Source: Luzula sylvatica (taxonomy: Eukaryota; Streptophyta; Magnoliopsida; Poales; Juncaceae). From it: a stretch of 64,000 nucleotides of DNA. The notes under the pieces were generated by a model, which was given only the letters and a program-made list of their open reading frames with translations, made no database searches and was not told the origin of the DNA. How positions within the stretch are numbered: the stretch's first letter is position 1; each line of letters opens with the position of its first letter. The translations under genes and the position numbers were made by a program. Where the stretch lies: positions 13,886,215-13,950,214 of the forward strand of contig OX326961.1 in NCBI GenBank assembly GCA_946800325.1. Direction: 5' to 3'. This document shows positions 50,696-62,376 of the stretch, piece after piece.

Positions 50696-53600
50696 TAACG
50701 TTTTGAAGAGTTCAAATAACTTGTTTTTAGATCATTTTGTATCGTATCTTTTATTACATAACTTTTCACCAAATTTCACAAGCAATAAGAAAGTTTGTTT
50801 TTCGTTTCAAAACAAGATTTTAACGCTTTGATGAGTTCAAATAACGTGTTTTTAGATCATTTGTATCGTATCTTTTACTATATAACTTTTCACCAAATTT
50901 TGCAAACACAAAGAAAGTTTGTTTTTCGATTCAAAACAAGATTTTAACGCTTTGAGGAGTTCAAATAACTTGTTTTTAGATAATTTGTATCGTATCTTTT
51001 ACTACCTAACTTTTCACCAAATTTCGCAACCACTAAGAAAGTTTGTTTTTCGATTCAAAACAAGATTTTAACGCTTTGAGGAGTTCAAATAACTTATTTT
51101 TAGATCATTTGTATCGTATCTTTTAGTACATAAATTTTCACCAAATTTCACAATCACTAAGAAAGTTTGTTTTTCGATTCAAAACAAGATTTTAACGCTT
51201 TGAGGAGTTCAAATAACGTGTTTTTAGATAATTTTGTATCGTATCTTTTACTACATAACTTTTCACCAAATTTCACAAGCAATAAGAAAGTTTGTTTTTC
51301 GTTTCAAAACATGATTTTAACGCTTTGAGGAGTTCAAATAACGTGTTTTTAGATCATTTGTATCGTATCTTTTACTACATAACTTTTCACCAAATTTCAC
51401 AAACAATAAGAAAGTTTGTTTTTCGATTCAAAACATGATTTTAACGCTTGGAGGAGTTCAAATAACTTGTGTTTAGATCATTTGTATCGTATCTTTTGCT
51501 ACATGATTTTTCACCAAATCTCACAAACACTAAGTGAGTTTGTTTTTCGATTCAAAACAAGATTTTAACGCTTTGAGGAGTTCAAATGACTTGTTTTTAG
51601 ATCATTAGTATCGTATTTTTTAGTACATAACTTTTCACCAAATTTCACAAACACTAAGAAAGTTTGTTTTTCGATTCAAAACAAGATTTTAACGCTTTGA
51701 GGAGTTCAAATAACTTGTTTTTAGATCATTTGTATCGTATCTTTTACTACATAACTTTTCACCAAATTTCACAAACACTAAGAAAGTTTGTTTTTCGATT
51801 CAAAACAAGATTTTAACGCTTTGACGAATTCAAATAACATGTTTTTAGATCATTTGTATCGTATCTTTTAGTACATAAATTTTCACCAAATTTCACAAAC
51901 ACTAAGAAAGTTTGTTTTTCGATTCAAAACAAGATTTTAACGCTTTGAGGAGTTCAAATAAAATGTTTTTAGATCATTTTGTATCGTATCTTTTACTACA
52001 TAATTTTTCACCAAATTTCACAAGCACTAAGAAAGTTTGTTTTTCGATTCAAAACATGATTTTCACTCTTTGAGGAGTTCAAATAACGTGTTTTTAGATC
52101 ATTTTCATCGTATCTTTTACTACATAACTTTTCACCAAATTTCACAAACAATAAGAAAGTTTGTTTTTCGATTCAAAACATGATTTTAACACTTGAGGAG
52201 TTCAAATAACGTGTTTTTAGATCATTTGTATCGTATCTTTTACTACATGACTTTTCACCAAATTTCACAAACACTAAGTGAGTTTGTTTTTCGATTCAAA
52301 ACAAGATTTTAACGCTTTGAGGAGTTCAAATGACTTGTTTTTAGATCATTTGTATCGTATCTTTTAGTACAAAAATTTTCACCAAATTTCACAAACACTA
52401 AGAAAGTTTGTTTTTCGATTCAAAACAAGATTTTAACGCTTTGAGGAGTTCAAATAACATGTTTTTAGATCATTTTGTATCGTATCTTTTACTACATAAC
52501 TTTTCACCAAATTTCACAAACACTAAGTAAGTTTGTTTTTCGATTCAAAACAAGATTTTAACGCTTTGATGAGTTCAAATAACATGTTTTTAGATCATTT
52601 TGAATCGTATCTTTTACTACATAACTTTTCACCGAATTTCACAAACAATAAGAAAGTTTATTTTTCGATTCAAAACATGATTTTAACGCTTTGAGGAGTT
52701 CAAATAACGTGTTTTTAGATCATTTGTATCGTATCTTTTACTACATAACTTTTCACCAAATTTCACAAACACTAAGTAAGTTTGTTTTTCGATTCAAAAC
52801 AAGATTTTAACGCTTTGAGGAGTTCAAATAACATGTTTTTAGATCATTTTGAATCGTATCTTTTACTACATAACTTTTCACCAAATTTCACAAGCAATAA
52901 GAAAGTTTGTTTTTCGATTCAAAACATGATTTTAACGCTTTGAGGAATTCAAATAACGTGTTTTTAGATCATTTGTATCGTATCTTTTACTACATAACTT
53001 TTCACCAAATTTCACAAACAATAAGAAAGTTTGTTTTTCGATTCAAAACATCATTTTAACGCTTTGAGGAGTTCAAATAACGTGCGTTTAGATCATTTGT
53101 ATCGTATCTTTTGCTACATGACTCTTCACCAAATTTCACAAACACTAAGTGAGTTTGTTTTTCGATTCAAAACAAGATTTTAACGCTTTGAGGAGTTCAA
53201 ATGACTTGTTTTTAGATCATTTGTATCGTATCTTTTAGTACATAACTTTTCACCAAATTTCACGAACACTAAGAAAGTTTGTTTTTCGATTCAAAACAAG
53301 ATTTTAACGCTTTGAGGAGTTCAAATAACGTGTTTTTAGATCATTTGTATCGTATCATTTACTACATAACTTTTCACCAAATTTCACAAACACTAAGTAA
53401 GTTTGTTTTTCGATTGAAAACAAGATTTTAACCGTTTGAGGAGTTCAAATAAATTGTTTTTAGATCATTTGTATCGTATCTTTTACTACATAACTTTTCA
53501 CCAAATTTCACAAGCAATAAGAAAGTTTGTTTTTCGTTTCAAAATAAAATTATAACGCTTTGAGGAGTTCAAATAATTTGTTTTTAGTTCATTTGTATCG

Positions 53601-56411
53601 TATCTTTTACTACATAACTTTTCACAAAATTTCACAAACACTAAGAAAGTTTGTTTTTCGATTCAAAACAAGATTTTAACGCTTTGAGGAGTTCAAATAA
53701 CTTGTTTTTAGATCATTTGTATCGTATCTGTTACTACATACCTTTTCACCAAATTTCACAAACACTAAGTGAGTTTGTTTTTCGATTCAAAACAAGATTT
53801 TAACGCTTTGAGGAGTTCAAATAACTTGATTTTAGATCATTTGTATCGTATGTTTTACTACATAACTTTTCACCAAATTTCACAAACACTAAGAAAGTTT
53901 GTTTTTCGATTCAAAACATGATTTTAACGCTTTGAGGAGTTCAAATAACGTGTTTTTAGATCATTTGTATCGTATCTTTTACTACATAACTTTTCACCAA
54001 ATTTCACAAACACTAAGTAAGTTTGTTTTTCTATTCAAAACAAGATTTTAACGCTTTGAGGAGTTCAAATAACGTGTTTTTATAGATCATTTGTATCGTA
54101 TCTTTTAGTACATAAATTTTCACCAAATTTCACATACACTAAGAAAGTTTGTTTTTCGATTCAAAACAAGATTTTAACGCTTTCAGGAGTTCAAATAACG
54201 TGTTTTTAGATCATTGGTATCGTATCTTTTACTACATAACTTTTCACCAAATTTCACAAACACTAAGAAAGTTTGTTTTTCGATTCAAAACAAGATTTTA
54301 ACGCTTTGAGTAGTTCAAATAACATGTTTTTAGATCATTTTGTATCGTATCTTTTACTACATAACTTTTCACCAAATTTCACAAGCAATAAGAAAGTTTG
54401 TTTTTCGATTCAAAACATGATTTTAACGCTTTGAGGAGTTGAAATAACGTGTTTTTAGATCATTTGTATCGTATCTTTTACTACATAACTTTTCACCAAA
54501 TTTCACAAACACTAAGAAAGTTTGTTTTTCGATTCAAAACATCATTTTAATGCTTTGAGGAGTTCAAATAACGTGTTTTTATATCATTTGTATCGTATCT
54601 TTTGCTACATGACTTTTCACCAAATTTCACAAACACTAAGTGAGTTTGTTTTTCGATTCAAAACAAGATTTTAACGCTTTGAGGAGTTCAAATGACTTGT
54701 TTTTAGATCATTTGTATCGTATCTTTTAGTACATAAATTTTCACCAAATTTCACAAACACTAAGAAAGTTTGTTTTTCGATTCAAAACATGATTTTAACG
54801 CTTTGAGGAGTTCAAATAACGTGTTTTTAGATCATTTGTGTCGTACCTTTTACTACATAACTTTTCACCAAATTTCACAAACACTAAGTAAGTTTGTTTT
54901 TCTATTCAAAACAAGATTTTAACGCTTTGAGTAGTTCAAATAATGTGGTTTTATAGATCATTTGTATCGTATCTTTTAGTACATAAATTTTCACCAAATT
55001 TCACAAACACTAAGAAAGTTTGTTTTTCGATTCAAAACAAGATTTTAACGCTTTCAGGAGTTCAAATAACGTGTTTTTAGATCATTTGTATCGTATCTTT
55101 TACTACATAACTTTTCACCAAATTTCACAAACACTAAGAAAGTTTGTTTTTCGATTCAAAAGAAGATTTTAACGCTTTGAGGAGTTCAAATAACATGTTT
55201 TTAGATCATTTTGTATCGTATCTTTTACTACATAACTTTTCACCAAATTTCACATGCAACAAGAAAGTTTGTTTTTCGATTCAAAACATGATTTTAACGC
55301 TTTGAGGAGTTCAAATAACGTGTTTTTACATCATTTGTATAGTATCTTTTACTACATAACTTTTCACCAAATTTCACAAACAATAAGAAAGTTTGTTTTT
55401 CGATTCAAAACATCATTTTAATGCTTTGAGGAGTTCAAATAACGTGTTTTTAGATCATTTGTATCGTATCTTTTGCTACATGACTTTTCACCAAATTTCA
55501 CAAACACTAAGTGAGTTTGTTTTTCGATTCAAAACAAGATTTTAACGCTTTGAGGAGTTCAAATGACTTGTTTTTAGATCATTTGTATCGTATCTTTTAG
55601 TACATAAATTTTCACCAAATTTCACAAACACTAAGAAAGTTTGTTTTTCGATTCAAAACAAGATTTTAACGCTTTCAGGAGTTCAAATAACGTGTTTTTA
55701 GATCATTTGTATCGTATCTTTTACTACATAACTTTTCACCAAGTTTCACAAACACTAAGAAAGTTTGTTTTTCGATTCAAAACAAGATTTTAACGCTTTG
55801 AGGAGTTCAAATAACATGTTTTTAGATCATTTTGTATCGTATCTTTTACTACATAACTTTTCACCAAATTTCACAAGCAATAAGAAAGTTTGTTTTTCGA
55901 TTCAAAACATGATTTTAACGCTTTGAGGAGTTCAAATAACGTGTTTTTAGATCATTTGTATCGTATCTTTTACTACATAACTTTTCACCAAATTTCACAA
56001 ACAATAAGAAAGTTTGTTTTTCGATTCAAAACATGATTTTAACGCTTTGAGGAGCTCAAATAACGTGTTTTTAGATCATTTATATCGTATCTTTTACTAC
56101 ATAACTTTTCACCAAATTTCACAAACACTAAGTAAGTTTGTTTTTCGATTCAAAACAAGATTTTAACGCTTTGAGGAGTTCAAATAACTTGTTTTTAGAT
56201 CATTTGTATCGTATCTTTTACTACATAACTTTTCACCAAATTTCACAAACACTAAGAAAGTTTGTTTTTCGATTCAAAACAAGATTTTAACGCTTTGAGG
56301 AGTTCAAATGACGTGTTTTTAGATCATTTGTATCGTATCTTTTACTACATAACTTTTCACCAAATTTCACAAACACTAAGAAAGTTTGTTTTTCGATTCA
56401 AAACAAGATTT
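50696..56411 (+). repeat. HOR copy 11 (5716 bp, 46 monomers, two of them hybrids)
   Basis: The order is 1-14, a 15/16 hybrid (52434), an 18/15 hybrid (52559), 16, 18-46. Type 10 is present (51814, here with GACGAATTC), type 17 is absent. Private or shared-with-copy-12 changes include GATAATTTG in type 3, ATTTTCATCG in type 12, and TTTTTAGTTC in type 24. The total of 46 monomers equals the catalogue size, but only by chance of one loss and one gain. Confidence 0.88.
52434..52683 (+). repeat. Two adjacent hybrid monomers (15/16 and 18/15)
   Basis: The monomer at 52434 begins AACATG with ATTTTG as in type 15 but ends GTAAG and CAAG as in type 16. The one at 52559 begins GATGAGTTC, with AACATG and TTTTGAATCG as in type 18, then has CACCGAATTTC, CAATAAG and GTTTATTTTT as in type 15. 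Ordinary 16 and 18 follow. Copy 12 has the simple order 15, 16, 18 here, so this looks like exchange between two copies that had already lost type 17. Confidence 0.7.
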
Positions 56412-59400
56412 TAACGTTTTGAAGAGTTCAAATAACTTGTTTTTAGATCATTTTGTATCGTATCTTTTATTACATAACTTTTCACCAAATTTCACAAGCA
56501 ATAAGAAAGTTTGTTTTTCGTTTCAAAACAAGATTTTAACGCTTTGATGAGTTCAAATAACGTGTTTTTAGATCATTTGTATCGTATCTTTTACTATATA
56601 ACTTTTCACCAAATTTTGCAAACACAAAGAAAGTTTGTTTTTCGATTCAAAACAAGATTTTAACGCTTTGAGGAGTTCAAATAACTTGTTTTTAGATAAT
56701 TTGTATCGTATCTTTTACTACCTAACTTTTCACCAAATTTCGCAACCACTAAGAAAGTTTGTTTTTCGATTCAAAACAAGATTTTAACGCTTTGAGGAGT
56801 TCAAATAACTTATTTTTAGATCATTTGTATCGTATCTTTTAGTACATAAATTTTCACCAAATTTCACAATCACTAAGAAAGTTTGTTTTTCGATTCAAAA
56901 CAAGATTTTAACGCTTTGAGGAGTTCAAATAACGTGTTTTTAGATAATTTTGTATCGTATCTTTTACTACATAACTTTTCACCAAATTTCACAAGCAATA
57001 AGAAAGTTTGTTTTTCGTTTCAAAACATGATTTTAACGCTTTGAGGAGTTCAAATAACGTGTTTTTAGATCATTTGTATCGTATCTTTTACTACATAACT
57101 TTTCACCAAATTTCACAAACAATAAGAAAGTTTGTTTTTCGATTCAAAACATGATTTTAACGCTTGGAGGAGTTCAAATAACTTGTGTTTAGATCATTTG
57201 TATCGTATCTTTTGCTACATGATTTTTCACCAAATCTCACAAACACTAAGTGAGTTTGTTTTTCGATTCAAAACAAGATTTTAACGCTTTGAGGAGTTCA
57301 AATGACTTGTTTTTAGATCATTACTATCGTATTTTTTAGTACATAACTTTTCACCAAATTTCACAAACACTAAGAAAGTTTGTTTTTCGATTCAAAACAA
57401 GATTTTAACGCTTTGAGGAGTTCAAATAACTTGTTTTTAGATCATTTGTATCGTATCTTTTACTACATAACTTTTCACCAAATTTCACAAACACTAAGAA
57501 AGTTTGTTTTTCGATTCAAAACAAGATTTTAACGCTTTGAGGAATTCAAATAACATGTTTTTAGATCATTTGTATCGTATCTTTTAGTACATAAATTTTC
57601 ACCAAATTTCACAAACACTAAGAAAGTTTGTTTTTCGATTCAAAACAAGATTTTAACGCTTTGAGGAGTTCAAATAAAATGTTTTTAGATCATTTTGTAT
57701 CGTATCTTTTACTACATAATTTTTCACCAAATTTCACAAGCACTAAGAAAGTTTGTTTTTCGATTCAAAACATGATTTTCACTCTTTGAGGAGTTCAAAT
57801 AACGTGTTTTTAGATCATTTTCATCGTATCTTTTACTACATAACTTTTCACCAAATTTCACAAACAATAAGAAAGTTTGTTTTTCGATTCAAAACATGAT
57901 TTTAACACTTGAGGAGTTCAAATAACGTGTTTTTAGATCATTTGTATCGTATCTTTTACTACATGACTTTTCACCAAATTTCACAAACACTAAGTGAGTT
58001 TGTTTTTCGATTCAAAACAAGATTTTAACGCTTTGAGGAGTTCAAATGACTTGTTTTTAGATCATTTGTATCGTATCTTTTAGTACAAAAATTTTCACCA
58101 AATTTCACAAACACTAAGAAAGTTTGTTTTTCGATTCAAAACAAGATTTTAACGCTTTGAGGAGTTCAAATAACATGTTTTTAGATCATTTTGTATCGTA
58201 TTTTTTACTACATAACTTTTCACCGAATTTCACAAACAATAAGAAAGTTTATTTTTCGATTCAAAACATGATTTTAACGCTTTGAGGAGTTCAAATAACG
58301 TGTTTTTAGATCATTTGTATCGTATCTTTTACTACATAACTTTTCACCAAATTTCACAAACACTAAGTAAGTTTGTTTTTCGATTCAAAACAAGATTTTA
58401 ACGCTTTGAGGAGTTCAAATAACATGTTTTTAGATCATTTTGAATCGTATCTTTTACTACATAACTTTTCACCAAATTTCACAAGCAATAAGAAAGTTTG
58501 TTTTTCGATTCAAAACATGATTTTAACGCTTTGAGGAATTCAAATAACGTGTTTTTAGATCATTTGTATCGTATCTTTTACTACATAACTTTTCACCAAA
58601 TTTCACAAACAATAAGAAAGTTTGTTTTTCGATTCAAAACATCATTTTAACGCTTTGAGGAGTTCAAATAACGTGCGTTTAGATCATTTGTATCGTATCT
58701 TTTGCTACATGACTCTTCACCAAATTTCACAAACACTAAGTGAGTTTGTTTTTCGATTCAAAACAAGATTTTAACGCTTTGAGGAGTTCAAATGACTTGT
58801 TTTTAGATCATTTGTATCGTATCTTTTAGTACATAACTTTTCACCAAATTTCACGAACACTAAGAAAGTTTGTTTTTCGATTCAAAACAAGATTTTAACG
58901 CTTTGAGGAGTTCAAATAACGTGTTTTTAGATCATTTGTATCGTATCATTTACTACATAACTTTTCACCAAATTTCACAAACACTAAGTAAGTTTGTTTT
59001 TCGATTCAAAACAAGATTTTAACCGTTTGAGGAGTTCAAATAAATTGTTTTTAGATCATTTGTATCGTATCTTTTACTACATAACTTTTCACCAAATTTC
59101 ACAAGCAATAAGAAAGTTTGTTTTTCGTTTCAAAATAAAATTATAACGCTTTGAGGAGTTCAAATAATTTGTTTTTAGTTCATTTGTATCGTATCTTTTA
59201 CTACATAACTTTTCACAAAATTTCACAAACACTAAGAAAGTTTGTTTTTCGATTCAAAACAAGATTTTAACGCTTTGAGGAGTTCAAATAACTTGTTTTT
59301 AGATCATTTGTATCGTATCTGTTACTACATACCTTTTCACCAAATTTCACAAACACTAAGTGAGTTTGTTTTTCGATTCAAAACAAGATTTTAACGCTTT

Positions 59401-62376
59401 GAGGAGTTCAAATAACTTGATTTTAGATCATTTGTATCGTATGTTTTACTACATAACTTTTCACCAAATTTCACAAACACTAAGAAAGTTTGTTTTTCGA
59501 TTCAAAACATGATTTTAACGCTTTGAGGAGTTCAAATAACGTGTTTTTAGATCATTTGTATCGTATCTTTTACTACATAACTTTTCACCAAATTTCACAA
59601 ACACTAAGTAAGTTTGTTTTTCTATTCAAAACAAGATTTTAACGCTTTGAGGAGTTCAAATAACGTGTTTTTATAGATCATTTGTATCGTATCTTTTAGT
59701 ACATAAATTTTCACCAAATTTCACATACACTAAGAAAGTTTGTTTTTCGATTCAAAACAAGATTTTAACGCTTTCAGGAGTTCAAATAACGTGTTTTTAG
59801 ATCATTTGTATCGTATCTTTTACTACATAACTTTTCACCAAATTTCACAAACACTAAGAAAGTTTGTTTCTCGATTCAAAACAAGATTTTAACGCTTTGA
59901 GTAGTTCAAATAACATGTTTTTAGATCATTTTGTATCGTATCTTTTACTACATAACTTTTCACCAAATTTCACAAGCAATAAGAAAGTTTGTTTTTCGAT
60001 TCAAAACATGATTTTAACGCTTTGAGGAGTTCAAATAACGTGTTTTTAGATCATTTGTATCGTATCTTTTACTACATAACTTTTCACCAAATTTCACAAA
60101 CACTAAGAAAGTTTGTTTTTCGATTCAAAACATCATTTTAATGCTTTGAGGAGTTCAAATAAAGTGTTTTTAGATCATTTGTATCGTATCTTTTGCTACA
60201 TGACTTTTCACCAAATTTCACAAACACTAAGTGAGTTTGTTTTTCGATTCAAAACAAGATTTTAGCGCTTTGAGGAGTTCAAATGACTTGTTTTTAGATC
60301 ATTTGTATCGTATCTTTTAGTACATAAATTTTCACCAAATTTCACAAACACTAAGAAAGTTTGTTTTTCGATTCAAAACATGATTTTAACGCTTTGAGGA
60401 GTTCAAATAACGTGTTTTTAGATCATTTGTATCGTACCTTTTACTACATAACTTTTCACCAAATTTCACAAACACTAAGTAAGTTTGTTTTTCTATTCAA
60501 AACAAGATTTTAACGCTTTGAGGAGTTCAAATAATGTGGTTTTATAGATCATTTGTATCGTATCTTTTAGTACATAAATTTTCACCAAATTTCACAAACA
60601 CTAAGAAAGTTTGTTTTTCGATTCAAAACAAGATTTTAACGCTTTCAGGAATTCAAATAACGTGTTTTTAGATCATTTGTATCGTATCTTTTACTACATA
60701 ACTTTTCACCAAATTTCACAAACACTAAGAAAGTTTGTTTTTCGATTCAAAACATCATTTTAATGCTTTGAGGAGTTCAAATAACGTGTTTTTAGATCAT
60801 TTGTGTCGTACCTTTTACTACATAACTTTTCACCAAATTTCACAAACACTAAGTAAGTTTGTTTTTCTATTCAAAACAAGATTTTAACGCTTTGAGTAGT
60901 TCAAATAATGTGGTTTTATAGATCATTTGTATCGTATCTTTTAGTACATAAATTTTCACCAAATTTCACAAACACTAAGAAAGTTTGTTTTTCGATTCAA
61001 AACAAGATTTTAACGCTTTCAGGAGTTCAAATAACGTGTTTTTAGATCATTTGTATCGTATCTTTTACTACATAACTTTTCACCAAATTTCACAAACACT
61101 AAGAAAGTTTGTTTTTCGATTCAAAAGAAGATTTTAACGCTTTGAGGAGTTCAAATAACATGTTTTTAGATCATTTTGTATCGTATCTTTTACTACATAA
61201 CTTTTCACCAAATTTCACATGCAATAAGAAAGTTTGTTTTTCGATTCAAAACATGATTTTAACGCTTTGAGGAGTTCAAATAACGTGTTTTTACATCATT
61301 TGTATAGTATCTTTTACTACATAACTTTTCACCAAATTTCACAAACAATAAGAAAGTTTGTTTTTCGATTCAAAACATCATTTTAATGCTTTGAGGAGTT
61401 CAAATAACGTGTTTTTAGATCATTTGTATCGTATCTTTTGCTACATGACTTTTCACCAAATTTCACAAACACTAAGTGAGTTTGTTTTTCGATTCAAAAC
61501 AAGATTTTAACGCTTTGAGGAGTTCAAATGACTTGTTTTTAGATCATTTGTATCGTATCTTTTAGTACATAAATTTTCACCAAATTTCACAAACACTAAG
61601 AAAGTTTGTTTTTCGATTCAAAACAAGATTTTAACGCTTTCAGGAGTTCAAATAACGTGTTTTTAGATCATTTGTATCGTATCTTTTACTACATAACTTT
61701 TCACCAAGTTTCACAAACACTAAGAAAGTTTGTTTTTCGATTCAAAACAAGATTTTAACGCTTTGAGGAGTTCAAATAACATGTTTTTAGATCATTTTGT
61801 ATCGTATCTTTTACTACATAACTTTTCACCAAATTTCACAAGCAATAAGAAAGTTTGTTTTTCGATTCAAAACATGATTTTAACGCTTTGAGGAGTTCAA
61901 ATAACGTGTTTTTAGATCATTTGTATCGTATCTTTTACTACATAACTTTTCACCAAATTTCACAAACAATAAGAAAGTTTGTTTTTCGATTCAAAACATG
62001 ATTTTAACGCTTTGAGGAGTTCAAATAACGTGTTTTTAGATCATTTATATCGTATCTTTTACTACATAACTTTTCACCAAATTTCACAAACACTAAGTAA
62101 GTTTGTTTTTCGATTCAAAACAAGATTTTAACGCTTTGAGGAGTTCAAATAACTTGTTTTTAGATCATTTGTATCGTATCTTTTACTACATAACTTTTCA
62201 CCAAATTTCACAAACACTAAGAAAGTTTGTTTTTCGATTCAAAACAAGATTTTAACGCTTTGAGGAGTTCAAATGACGTGTTTTTAGATCATTTGTATCG
62301 TATCTTTTACTACATAACTTTTCACCAAATTTCACAAACACTAAGAAAGTTTGTTTTTCGATTCAAAACAAGATTT
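56412..62376 (+). repeat. HOR copy 12 (5965 bp, 48 monomers)
   Basis: The order is 1-16, 18-35, a 36/31 hybrid, a 32/34 hybrid, 35, 36, 37-46. Type 17 is missing as in copy 11, and the 34-36 stretch is present twice (60387-60760 and 60761-61134). Types 30-35 lack several of the changes shared by copies 9-11: type 31 has GAGTTCAAATAAC instead of GAGTTGAAATAAC, and type 32 has TTTTTAGATC instead of TTTTTATATC. Private changes include ATTACTATCG in type 8 (57282) and GTTTGTTTCTCG in type 29 (near 59863). Confidence 0.88.
60637..61134 (+). repeat. Hybrid monomers 36/31 and 32/34 at a 3-monomer duplication
   Basis: The monomer at 60637 begins CTTTCAGGAATTC (type 36) and ends CATCATTTT (type 31). 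The one at 60761 begins TAATGCTTTG (type 32) and continues GTGTCGTACC, GTAAG and CTATTC (type 34). Types 35 (60885) and 36 (61011) follow for the second time. The extra trio accounts for copy 12 being longer than its neighbours. Confidence 0.65.
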
